NCBI GenBank assembly: GCA_964398215.1
Contig: CAYNNP010000053.1
Location: 1-29,290, forward strand
DNA from: CAYNNP01 sp964398215
GTDB lineage: Bacteria; Planctomycetota; Planctomycetia; Pirellulales; Pirellulaceae
Length of the DNA: 29,290 bases
Direction: 5' to 3'
The notes below the pieces were generated by a model. That model was not told the DNA's origin. It did no database searches and was given only the letters and a program-made list of their open reading frames with translations. A program made the position numbers and the translations under genes. This document shows positions 1 to 7,571 of the stretch, piece after piece. Within the stretch, counting starts at the first letter, position 1; each line of letters begins with the position of its first letter.

Positions 1-2
1 CA

Positions 3-23
3 GATGACCCAGAGAAGAAATAG
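3..23 (+). CDS. possible 3' end of an upstream gene (partial)
   Basis: Reading from base 3 gives the residues DDPEKK followed by TAG at 21-23, five bases before the GTG start of the next gene. A short charged C-terminus this close to the next start fits an operon partner running in from outside the window. Only six codons are visible, so neither coding status nor function can be judged. If real, it may be linked to the downstream DsbD-gamma-like protein. Confidence 0.3.
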   Translation, partial: DDPEKK

Positions 24-28
24 GGAAT

Positions 29-520
29 GTGAGCGACATGCTTCATCGCAAGCTGCCGAAGCTTCGGTATAGTCTAGGCGCAGTCTTCTTTATTGTTGGG
101 TTGTTTGCAGTGCTTTTCCTGGGGCTGAGACATTGGCGCGATAACAGACCGGTTGAATGGGAAGCCTATTCGGACGCGATTTTCACTCAGCACGTTAATG
201 ACGATCGGCCTGTGCTGATATTGGTTGGTGCCGACTGGGATATGAATAGCTTGGTGGTAAAGGGGTGGATCTTCAAAGATTTGAATCTAGTGCGTACACT
301 CAACCGCAAGTCGGTCATCCTGTACTATGCCGACCTAACCGACATAGCAAACACCCCTGTCAAAAATCTGCTTCGGCGACATGGCCGGAACAGCACACCG
401 ACGGTTCTGATATATCCGAATGGTGTCTCAGGTAATTGCGTCGTATTTGACGGAATACCTAAGCCTGAGGAGATTGCGCAATTGCTTATGGCCACGCCCA
501 TCAAACCAACTGGTGGATGA
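29..520 (+). CDS. membrane-anchored thioredoxin-fold protein lacking the CxxC motif (DsbD C-terminal-domain-like)
   Basis: This 163-residue protein has a short basic N-terminus, one hydrophobic segment at about residues 15-33, and a thioredoxin-like domain at about 50-155. The order of elements resembles the C-terminal periplasmic domain of DsbD: a strand ending in GADWDMNS (67-74), a central ADLTD strand (101-105), and STPTVLIYPNG (122-132) with the expected cis-proline region. Where DsbD-like proteins have WCxxC, this one has W70-D-M-N-S. No redox pair is present, so classical disulfide exchange is unlikely; a binding or chaperone role is an inference. The start is GTG at 29. A possible upstream partner ends at 23, and no gene follows until 759. 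The fold call is moderately secure; the function is unknown. Confidence 0.7.
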   Translation: MSDMLHRKLPKLRYSLGAVFFIVGLFAVLFLGLRHWRDNRPVEWEAYSDAIFTQHVNDDRPVLILVGADWDMNSLVVKGWIFKDLNLVRTLNRKSVILYYADLTDIANTPVKNLLRRHGRNSTPTVLIYPNGVSGNCVVFDGIPKPEEIAQLLMATPIKPTGG

Positions 521-758
521 AGATTTGCAGTGAGGGCGGACGTCGTGTTCCACCAGGATTCGAGTCGCGAACGGGCTGGCAATGCAATGCTTGATCGCCT
601 CGGTCAAAATTTCGGGTAAAAACCAGCCGTCTATCGGTTTAGTCCTGCATTTGCTGCGAAAGTATCGATAGCGTGAAAGTCTTGCTCGTGGTTGCCAGAA
701 TGGAACTAGGGTCGTAATATTGCTCCGTTTCCACGAATGCATTATCACGAGAAGAAAA

Positions 759-1133
759 ATGAGTGACGCGAAAGTTGCTGGCGTAATCCACTTGATCGAA
801 GAAACCAAAACTTATGGAAGCAAGGGTTTTCGTAAGCGTCTTGTTGTCTTGGAGCAAGAAAAAGGAACGTTTACAAATTACATCCCCGTTGGATTTACTC
901 GCGATTCATGCGATAGCGTCGATGATCTGAATGTGGGCGACGAAGTCGAGATCACCTATCGTTTGAGCGGTCGTCGATGGCAAAAAGATGAGCAGTCCGA
1001 AGCCAAGTACTTCATTGACGTCGAAGCCATCTCGTTCCAACTATTGAGCAGTAGCGCTGGCACGATGACTGAACGCGTAACGGATGCCAACGAGGCGTTT
1101 TCAGAAGCTGGCGACGACGAAGCGCCTTTCTAG
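759..1133 (+). CDS. DUF3127-family protein (OB-fold-like, function unknown)
   Basis: The 124-residue product begins MSDAKVAGVIHLIEETKTYG and contains the patterns KGFRKRLVVLEQ, NYIPVGFTRD, GDEVEITYRLSGRRWQ and KYFIDVEA, which I recognise as a DUF3127 domain filling about residues 4-92. The domain is predicted to be a small beta-barrel resembling single-strand nucleic-acid-binding OB folds, but no reaction is established. The last 30 residues are acidic and low in complexity (ending EAGDDEAPF), like the acidic tails of SSB-type proteins. An in-frame ATG exists at 720, but the 13 extra residues do not resemble the family and a purine-rich GAGAAGAA precedes 759, so I chose 759. The gene converges on EF-G with a perfect hairpin between them. 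Family call good; nucleic-acid binding is inference. Confidence 0.85.
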   Translation: MSDAKVAGVIHLIEETKTYGSKGFRKRLVVLEQEKGTFTNYIPVGFTRDSCDSVDDLNVGDEVEITYRLSGRRWQKDEQSEAKYFIDVEAISFQLLSSSAGTMTERVTDANEAFSEAGDDEAPF

Positions 1134-1173
1134 TTCTGAGTTCATCGCCGTTTTTCGGCAAAAGATCAGTCAA

Positions 1174-1203
1174 CGGCAAACGCGCTGCTAGACGCGTTTG
1201 CCG
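1174..1203. terminator. perfect 11-bp hairpin between convergent genes
   Basis: The arms CGGCAAACGCG (1174-1184) and CGCGTTTGCCG (1193-1203) are exact reverse complements around an 8-nt loop. The hairpin lies 40 bp past the DUF3127 stop and 34 bp past the EF-G stop. There is no T-run on either side, so it is not a textbook intrinsic terminator, but its position suits a bidirectional termination or transcript-end structure. Confidence 0.6.
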
Positions 1204-1237
1204 CAACTGAATCATCAACTGCAATCAGATATTCCGA

Positions 1238-3289
1238 TTACGTTCTCGGAGCCTGCTGATAGCACAGCGGTTGCATGACGAAAGAACCGTTGCCTTGCGT
1301 TAGTGAACGCAGGTCATCCGCGAAATCGAACATTTCTGCAAGTGGCGCTTGTGCCACGATCTCGCAGATTGAACCTTGCTGCGATGACGAAGAAACGCTT
1401 CCTCGTTTGCGGGCAAGGTATCCAACAACGGCTCCGTTAAATTCTTGCGGAATTTCAATCGTCAACTGCATCACGGGTTCAAGCAAAACGAATTCTGCTT
1501 TCGCAAAAATTTCGTTTCGCATGGTTTCCGCAGCGCAATTCTTGAATGCTAATTCCGAAGAATCCTTTTCGTGTTGATCGCCATCCAACAACGTGATGTG
1601 GACGCCAGTAACCTCATGCTTTCCAATCGGTCCCGCCTTCAAGCTCGCAGCAAAGCCAGCTTTCACCGCAGGAATGAACTTTCGATCGATTCGTCCACCC
1701 GTGATTTCGTCTTTGAATTCAAAGGTGGAATCTGAATCAATCGGCAAAGGCACCATTCGGCCAACAATCCGTGCGTACGTTCCCGGTCCGCCTGTCATTT
1801 TTTTGATCTTGTGATCAAATTCAACAACACGGCTAGGACGTTCTTTGTACGCAACACTGGGGTTGCCAACGATACATTCGCATTGAAATTTCTCGCGCAG
1901 TCGTTGCACGTAGACTTCCAAGTGCAATTGTCCCATTCCAGCGATCAACGTTTGCCCGGTCTTGGCATCGGTGCTGACCCGAAACGTTGGGTCTTCGCGC
2001 CGAAATTTGTCGAGCGCTTTGCTCAGTTTATCGGCGTCCTCCCGACGAACGGGCTCGATCGATCGTTGCATCACGGGATCCGCTACAACGATGTTCTCAA
2101 GTGCAACATCGAATCCGATTTCCGAAAACGTATCGCCCGATGCGCAGTCGATACCGATCACGCCAACGATGTCGCCCGCTAGCGCGCATTCGATGTCTTC
2201 CTGCTGGGCGGCATGCATTCGCACCAACCGTCCCACACGAACCTTCTTACCAGTACGTGAGTTCCGATAAGTGCATCCGCGTTGCAAAGTCCCTTGATAG
2301 ACTCGCAAGTACGTTAGTTGACCGAATTTCTCGACCACCGTTTTGAATGCCATCGCCACCAATGGACGATCATTGTCAGCCAAAAGACGAACCATCTGAG
2401 AATTACCGGACGTGGTGCGCTGGTCGATTGCAGCGATTTCACGCTCCGCAGGACTAGGCAAATACATCGCGGCGGCGTCCAAGACTTCTTGTACGCCTTT
2501 ATTCTTGTAGGCACTGGCCAGCAACACCGGAGTTGCCCGATGTGTCATCGTCGACTCTCGGATCACTCGGCGAATGGTCAACTCGCTGGGGTTTTCACCG
2601 CGCAGCATTTGATCCATCAGGTCATCGTCAAGCATCGCCAACGATTCCAGCATCTGTTCACGCGCGTCCTTCGCCACTGCTTGCAGTTCAACCGGAATAG
2701 CTTCAACTTCACGAACTTCGCCAAACTGACCGCGAAAGCGAACGGCTTGCATCGTTACCAAGTCGATCACGCCATCAAAATCACGTTCGGTACCGAGTGG
2801 TAATTGCAATGCGATGGGATTCGCGCCCAATCGTTCTTGCAACTCGGCAATCACGCGCATTGGATTCGCGCCAATGCGGTCCATTTTGTTGATGACTGCA
2901 ATCCGTGGAACTCCATATCGTCGCATTTGTCGGTCAACTGTTAAAGATTGACTTTGGACGCCACCCACAGCACATAGGACCAGCACAGCGCCATCAAGCA
3001 CTCGAAGGCTGCGTTCGACTTCGACGGTAAAGTCAACGTGTCCTGGAGTATCGATGACGTTGATCACGTATTCATTCCACTGAATTCGTGTCGCGGCGGA
3101 TGAGATCGTGATGCCTCGGTCTTTTTCGATTGGATCACTATCCATCGTCGCGCCGCCATCTCCACCGCGAACATCGCGCACGGTGTGAATACGGCCGCAG
3201 TAGAAAAGCATCCGTTCGGTTAAGGTTGTTTTGCCAGCGTCAATATGAGCTGAAATGCCAAGGTTTCGTAATCGTAATCGCGCATTCAT
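1238..3289 (-). CDS. fusA: translation elongation factor G (spdEFG1-like paralogue)
   Basis: The 683-residue GTPase moves tRNA and mRNA through the ribosome. All G motifs are visible: AHIDAGKT (14-21), RGITI (58-62), DTPGH (80-84), NKMD (134-137) and SAYKNKG in domain I. EF-G domains II-V follow to the C-terminus. The N-terminal region with YCGRIHTV, VRGGDGGATMDS and EKDRGITI resembles mitochondrial EFG1 and the spd-type EF-Gs of spirochaetes, planctomycetes and delta-proteobacteria. In that family spdEFG1 performs translocation and spdEFG2 ribosome recycling; the subtype here is my inference from the switch I sequence. Planctomycetes usually carry several EF-G paralogues, so this need not be the canonical copy. 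An upstream in-frame start at 3352 adds 21 unrelated residues, so MNARLRLRN at 3289 is preferred. The gene stands alone, without the rpsL-rpsG-tuf neighbours of a str operon. Confidence 0.93.
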   Translation of the reverse strand: MNARLRLRNLGISAHIDAGKTTLTERMLFYCGRIHTVRDVRGGDGGATMDSDPIEKDRGITISSAATRIQWNEYVINVIDTPGHVDFTVEVERSLRVLDGAVLVLCAVGGVQSQSLTVDRQMRRYGVPRIAVINKMDRIGANPMRVIAELQERLGANPIALQLPLGTERDFDGVIDLVTMQAVRFRGQFGEVREVEAIPVELQAVAKDAREQMLESLAMLDDDLMDQMLRGENPSELTIRRVIRESTMTHRATPVLLASAYKNKGVQEVLDAAAMYLPSPAEREIAAIDQRTTSGNSQMVRLLADNDRPLVAMAFKTVVEKFGQLTYLRVYQGTLQRGCTYRNSRTGKKVRVGRLVRMHAAQQEDIECALAGDIVGVIGIDCASGDTFSEIGFDVALENIVVADPVMQRSIEPVRREDADKLSKALDKFRREDPTFRVSTDAKTGQTLIAGMGQLHLEVYVQRLREKFQCECIVGNPSVAYKERPSRVVEFDHKIKKMTGGPGTYARIVGRMVPLPIDSDSTFEFKDEITGGRIDRKFIPAVKAGFAASLKAGPIGKHEVTGVHITLLDGDQHEKDSSELAFKNCAAETMRNEIFAKAEFVLLEPVMQLTIEIPQEFNGAVVGYLARKRGSVSSSSQQGSICEIVAQAPLAEMFDFADDLRSLTQGNGSFVMQPLCYQQAPRT

Positions 3290-4047
3290 ATCGGAGTCTT
3301 TTTTACAAAGAGATTGTTGATTTCGTTTTGAAAAGCGCAGCAGTCGACACAAGGTCTGATGATGACGCTTTGAAGATTGAGCTGGAACGACAAATCGGTC
3401 GTTGTAAGAACAGCGCTGCGATCAAGCGCGCATCGCCGGAAGATTAAGCTGGGAGCCTAAGGTGTCTAGCGAGTCATTAGCGTTTGGCTAGACATCCGGC
3501 ATCTGAATTACGCGCGCTGCACAGCGCATTAGCGAATGGTTGAACGATCGTCAAAATATCGTCCAGGCATCGAAAGAAAAACGACTGCGATGAGTCGAGA
3601 ATACAAACCATTCACCTTTTCAGCTTCGAAAAAAACACTTCACTGGGACGACACAGCTGAGCAAGGCAGGTTCGCTGATTCACTGAATTGGCTGGGACTG
3701 GACCTGAAAACGCCATGGTTTGCGACACCCAAAATCGGGGCAAATTCCGAATTGGCGGTGGAGATTTGGATTGCCCTGCGGTTTCCCCAAAATCCGCTAC
3801 TTGCCCAGCAAGTCGCCTGTACTGGCCGATTTCTGCTCTTAATTCGCACAATCGTGAATTTCATCACGAACGAATCCAACAGATTCCCAGATGCTCAGCG
3901 ATTGAGTTCGCTCCAGATTAAACGTTCGAGTAAACTAGATAGACACGGCTTCGCCGAAACCGCCACGATTTTTGGGGTGGGTCTCGGCACTGCCTCTTGT
4001 CAAAACCGTAATCTGGTCCGCTGCGCTACTCTTGCATCGAAACAAAA
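3290..4047. other. 758-bp intergenic region between divergent genes; one doubtful ORF and one stem-loop
   Basis: No recognisable gene was found between the EF-G start and the propeller gene start. A forward ORF at 3536-4051 (171 codons) ends in an ATGA overlap with the next gene. Its translation has no familiar domain and its last part reads like a 5' leader, so I do not call it a gene with confidence. A stem-loop lies at 3461-3496. The region should contain promoters for both flanking genes; I saw no convincing -35/-10 pair. Confidence 0.5.
3461..3496. repeat. 10-bp stem-loop upstream of EF-G gene
   Basis: GGTGTCTAGC (3461-3470) pairs with GCTAGACATC (3487-3496) with one G-T wobble around a 16-nt loop. 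It lies about 170 bp upstream of the EF-G start, in the divergent intergenic region. It could be an operator, a leader structure or part of a dispersed repeat. No T-tract follows it. Confidence 0.4.
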
Positions 4048-5646
4048 ATGAGTCGCATAAATTCTATTGCCATCTTTTCCGTACTTCTGTTTGCTTCCTC
4101 GGTTCAAGCCGGCGAGACGTTGTCCGCTTCGGCAGCAGATCGATTGGGACTTGAAATCGCTTGGGAGCGTAATTTGCAAGTGCCAACAGGCTCTCAGTCA
4201 ATCGTGCATCAAGAACTGTATGTTCACAATGAAGCACCGCTCGAGTACGTCGAAATCGTTGGAGCCTCCGCTCAGAATCCAAACGCTAAACAAAAGGTTC
4301 TGTTTCGGCTCTTGACCTCACGCCTGGGCAAAGACGGCAAGCCAATCGGAAAGGTCGAAGCGCAGCGTCTTGCCAGAAACGAAATTCGCCGACTCAAGCG
4401 TCGCAGTATCAATGGCACGATCACCACACGAATTGTTCCCCGAGTGAATCTGTATTCCTTGGGAGACGACGGTACTATTGAATGTCGGAACGCTGAAACT
4501 GGCGAACCAATTTGGATGCAGCGGATTGGAGACCGACGACTGGGTTATTCGAAGTTCGGTGTCAACGATCGCTACATTTCACTAATCAACGGTGCCAACC
4601 TAATCCAGTTGGACGTAAAAAACGGCGAAGAAATCCGAGCAGTTCGCACCAATGGTGCTCCTTTATTCGGTGCGGTCAACTCAGGGCGCTTTGCACTGAT
4701 TCCAACCATTCGCAACGGCGTTGAAGGCTATTCGCTGGACGACATCCGCGATCAGCCGTTTCACGAGATTGTCGAAGGTCACGCGCTTTCCGCACCTGTC
4801 AAAGCACCAGGCACAACGCGTGTTGGCTGGGGAACTAGCGAAGGCTTTGTTTATGTGATGGAATTGCAAGGTCGTCCAGGCGTCCTATTCCGACTAGACG
4901 TGGATGGAAATGTTGGTGGCCGTTTGGCTACCTCTGCAGGTAATCGTTTTTACTTTGGCAGTGATCGTGGCCAAGTCTACTGCGTACGTGCTACGCGTGT
5001 CGGTAAAGTTATCTGGAGCAAGCCTTATGGCGAGCCGTTTTTCAATGACCCAATGGTTGTCGGTGAACAACTGCTGTTGCGATCAGGTTACGGTAATCTT
5101 TATTCGCTGGGACTTGCTGATGGCGTTAGCACTTGGCAAAACACGTCACCTGGTGTCGGTGAACTGTTGGCTGCTTTTGATGGAAAGATATTTGTACGTT
5201 CGCTGTCGGGCAACATGGCAGTCTTGGATCTCAAGACAGGTGAACCGATTCAGTCGCTGCGTGATATTTTGCCAAACAAGCTACTGGTCAACTCGCAATC
5301 AGATCGGTTGTATTTGGTGACCACGCAAGGCAGTGTCCAGTGTGTTCGGCCTGCTGGTGCAGCGATACCAACCTTCAACAAAACATCCGAAGCGCCCGAA
5401 ATGTCCAAAAAAATGGGTGAGACCGAAGCTGGGCCAGCGATGTTTGACAAGCCAAGCATGGCTGATCCCTTTGATGCAAAATCAGCGGATCCATTCGCCC
5501 CTGCCGGTGGCGGTGACCCGTTCGGAGCAGACCCAGGTGCCGATCCCTTTGGTGGCGGTGGGGCAGGTGCCGGGGCGGATCCATTTGGTGGCGGTGGTGC
5601 AGATGCAGGAGCCAGCCCGTTCGGCGATGATCCATTTGGCAATTAG
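4048..5646 (+). CDS. exported PQQ-type beta-propeller protein with DPF-rich C-terminal tail
   Basis: This 532-residue protein starts with a clear signal peptide (residues 1-21, ending SSVQA) and then a beta-propeller of the PQQ-like/quinoprotein type. Repeated blades read as 'LYSLGDDGTIECRNAETGEPIW' type units, for example near residues 131-152, and SGNMAVLDLKTGEP and LYLVTTQGSVQCV nearer the end. Such propellers in planctomycetes are usually scaffold or binding proteins; there is no sign of a dehydrogenase active site or haem motif. From residue 473 the protein becomes low in complexity, with six DPF tripeptides (473, 481, 490, 499, 511, 528), one SPF, and Gly/Ala linkers, including a 12-residue tandem duplication. 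The kinase gene follows after 78 bp, so the two may be co-transcribed. The ATG at 4048 has no clear Shine-Dalgarno, but the signal peptide fixes the start. Confidence 0.87.
   Translation: MSRINSIAIFSVLLFASSVQAGETLSASAADRLGLEIAWERNLQVPTGSQSIVHQELYVHNEAPLEYVEIVGASAQNPNAKQKVLFRLLTSRLGKDGKPIGKVEAQRLARNEIRRLKRRSINGTITTRIVPRVNLYSLGDDGTIECRNAETGEPIWMQRIGDRRLGYSKFGVNDRYISLINGANLIQLDVKNGEEIRAVRTNGAPLFGAVNSGRFALIPTIRNGVEGYSLDDIRDQPFHEIVEGHALSAPVKAPGTTRVGWGTSEGFVYVMELQGRPGVLFRLDVDGNVGGRLATSAGNRFYFGSDRGQVYCVRATRVGKVIWSKPYGEPFFNDPMVVGEQLLLRSGYGNLYSLGLADGVSTWQNTSPGVGELLAAFDGKIFVRSLSGNMAVLDLKTGEPIQSLRDILPNKLLVNSQSDRLYLVTTQGSVQCVRPAGAAIPTFNKTSEAPEMSKKMGETEAGPAMFDKPSMADPFDAKSADPFAPAGGGDPFGADPGADPFGGGGAGAGADPFGGGGADAGASPFGDDPFGN
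5536..5607 (+). repeat. 36-bp tandem duplication encoding GADPFGGGG units
   Basis: Two consecutive 36-bp units (5536-5571 and 5572-5607) encode GADPFGGGGAGA and GADPFGGGGADA. They differ mostly at third codon positions, so the duplication is under protein-level constraint or is not very recent. A degenerate third unit (GASPFGDDPFG) follows. The repeat is inside the propeller gene's tail. Confidence 0.8.
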
Positions 5647-5724
5647 ACGATTGCCTTTTGAAGCAATCGGCGAAAAATTAATTGTGCCCTCACGACTAGC
5701 ATCTCTCCAACCTATCCAGCATCG

Positions 5725-7221
5725 ATGGAGCCACCGAAAAATCCCGATGAACTTGCTCAATGGGTTACAGACCTAGGTCTGGCCGAGCGACGATCAGTCG
5801 AGCAAGCGATCAATGAACTAGGCGTCGGCGACCACCCGATGTCGGACGCCATCAAAGTGTTCCAAAGACGTGGTGTGATCACGACGCTGCAGGCGGAAAA
5901 GATCCTACGTGGCGATCGCTCTGGTTACTTTTATGGTGAGTACAAAGTTCTGTATCTTATCGGTGCTGGAACTTTTGCACGTGTCTATCGAGCTTCGCGG
6001 GATGGTGAAGTTTTCGCCATCAAGGTACTGCGAAAACGATTTCGCGATGAACCCAAGGAGCTGGAGCAGTTCTTGCGCGAAGGCCGAATGGGTCTGAATC
6101 TGCGGCATCCTAATATCGTCAGTATTTTCGACGTCATTCCTGATACTCGGCACCCGTTCCTGGTCATGGAATTTGTCGAAGGCCAGACATTGCGTGAACT
6201 GGTTCGCATTCGCGGTAGGTTTCCTGCCAAGCTAGCGTTGCGGTTGATGCACGAAGTTGCTTCGGGTCTTGAACACGCTGCCAAAACGGGAATTTCGCAT
6301 CGTGACTTGAAACTATCGAACGTTTTGATTTCCGCTGACGGTAAAGCCAAGTTGGTTGACTTTGGGCTCGCTGCACTCAGCGATCGTGCTAATCCTGAGC
6401 AAATCGCTGACTGCCCCAACGCGCGAGCGATCGACTACGCCGCGCTTGAACGAGGCACTGGGGTGCGAAAAGATGATCCTCGCAGCGATATTTTCTTTGG
6501 CGGGAATATGCTGTACCACATGTTGACCGGCCAGCCCGCACTGACTGAAACACGAGACAGGTTGGCTCGGCTGAACGTCTCGCGTTTTCAAGAAATCACA
6601 CCGATTCAGGAGTTGGTGGAAGACGTCCCCGGTATTGCGAACCAAATGGTTCAGCGCATGATGGCTTTCAGACCCGACGAACGAATTCAAACTGCCGGTC
6701 AAATGCAGGCTGAACTGAAACGGGCAATCACGATGCTTGAGCGTGGTAGGACTTCCAGCGCCAGCACAGGCAATGATGCCCCGGTCGAAGAGGAAATGCT
6801 GACCAACGAAGGCGAAGGTTACGTTGTGATGTTGGTTGAGTCGAAAGCGAACTTGCAAAATGTGATTCGCGAGCGGCTGAAGTCTCGTGGCTATCGTGTC
6901 TTGATCATCTCGGATCCAAACCGCGCATTGCAACGATTCGAGGACTCCTATGAAGGTCCGCCTGCTGACTGCATGATCTTTGGTGCGTCCGAAATGGGGG
7001 AACTGGCCGTTCATGCGTTCAACACGTTCGGAAGCACCGAAGCGACCGAGGACATTCCAAAGATTCTGATGGCGGATCAACGCCAAACCCATATCATTGG
7101 GCTGGCCGAACAAGGCCCGAATCGTGCGATGCTTTCGCTGCCACTGAAAGTGCGCGAGCTACGCTCAACACTACTGAAGCTGTTGGCAAATATTGAACGC
7201 CGCGAGCTGGGTACCTACTAG
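5725..7221 (+). CDS. Ser/Thr protein kinase with C-terminal degenerate receiver domain
   Basis: The 498-residue protein has an N-terminal helical segment (1-65), a Hanks-type kinase domain (about 73-340) and a C-terminal CheY-like domain (about 365-490). Kinase elements present are the Gly loop GAGTFARV (80-87), the VAIK-type lysine K100, HRDLKLSN (192-199), DFG (213-215 region, VDFGLA) and DPRSDIFFGG (251-260). The APE position reads AALE (239-242), a variant. The C-terminal domain has the fold pattern of a receiver (VVMLVES, ADCMIFGAS, LSLPLK). However, the acidic pair is reduced to one Glu and the phospho-acceptor position appears to be Gly420 instead of Asp, so phosphotransfer is not expected. 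There is no transmembrane segment, so it is probably cytoplasmic. The preceding gene encodes the exported propeller; the following gene is convergent. Substrates are unknown. Confidence 0.9.
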   Translation: MEPPKNPDELAQWVTDLGLAERRSVEQAINELGVGDHPMSDAIKVFQRRGVITTLQAEKILRGDRSGYFYGEYKVLYLIGAGTFARVYRASRDGEVFAIKVLRKRFRDEPKELEQFLREGRMGLNLRHPNIVSIFDVIPDTRHPFLVMEFVEGQTLRELVRIRGRFPAKLALRLMHEVASGLEHAAKTGISHRDLKLSNVLISADGKAKLVDFGLAALSDRANPEQIADCPNARAIDYAALERGTGVRKDDPRSDIFFGGNMLYHMLTGQPALTETRDRLARLNVSRFQEITPIQELVEDVPGIANQMVQRMMAFRPDERIQTAGQMQAELKRAITMLERGRTSSASTGNDAPVEEEMLTNEGEGYVVMLVESKANLQNVIRERLKSRGYRVLIISDPNRALQRFEDSYEGPPADCMIFGASEMGELAVHAFNTFGSTEATEDIPKILMADQRQTHIIGLAEQGPNRAMLSLPLKVRELRSTLLKLLANIERRELGTY

Positions 7222-7245
7222 CGCCGTCGCTTGTGAACGCGGCGC
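7221..7245. terminator. GC-rich hairpin between convergent kinase and CxxC-protein genes
   Basis: GCGCCG (7221-7226) pairs with CGGCGC (7240-7245) around a 13-nt loop; the left arm starts at the last base of the kinase stop codon. No T-tract follows, so termination is inferred from position and GC content only. Confidence 0.4.
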
Positions 7246-7265
7246 GGTGTTAGACAGCAGGAACT

Positions 7266-7571
7266 TTAGTTGTTGCTGAAACCCAGCGGAAGAACGGCGT
7301 CGCGTCCGAGTGGGTTTTTTATGAACTGTTGGTGGCACGTTGGGCACAAATCATATTGGCCTCTGTGGCTGGTTTCTGGAGTGACGGACTCGAGTTCCTC
7401 GTCCCCCATGCCTTCCAAGATTTGGTGAAGTTCAGAGAGTTGGTCAATGTCTTCATCGAACTCGCTGTTGGGTTCTTCTGGAGCCATTTGAACATCGATT
7501 TGAACGACGTACCGCATTTGGTTTGCGGTATTGATCGTTCGCTTGCATCGATCGCAAGTGTAATGGATCAT
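7266..7571 (-). CDS. small protein with two CxxC pairs (zinc-ribbon-like)
   Basis: The 101-residue product begins MIHYTCDRCKRTI and ends with a region containing YDLCPTCHQQFI. The two CxxC knuckles are separated by an acidic linker of about 65 residues (EEPNSEFDEDIDQL...). The spacing suits a zinc-binding treble-clef or ribbon with a long insert, so a structural or regulatory role is likely; no catalytic motif is seen. The open frame extends upstream to 7697. However, those 42 residues are unlike the rest, and AGGA lies about 12 bases before the ATG at 7571, so 7571 is preferred. The gene converges on the kinase gene and has a 307-bp upstream region with a repeat-rich possible operator. I do not recognise a named family. 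Confidence 0.75.
   Translation of the reverse strand: MIHYTCDRCKRTINTANQMRYVVQIDVQMAPEEPNSEFDEDIDQLSELHQILEGMGDEELESVTPETSHRGQYDLCPTCHQQFIKNPLGRDAVLPLGFSNN

Noticed and set aside
428..808. 126-codon open frame on the minus strand over the gap after the first gene
   Set aside because: It overlaps two better-supported plus-strand genes at both ends and shows no protein pattern; the 521-758 gap appears non-coding.
6313..7113. 266-codon open frame on the minus strand
   Set aside because: It lies wholly antisense to the well-supported kinase gene and its translation has no recognisable domain; it is a shadow of the kinase codons.
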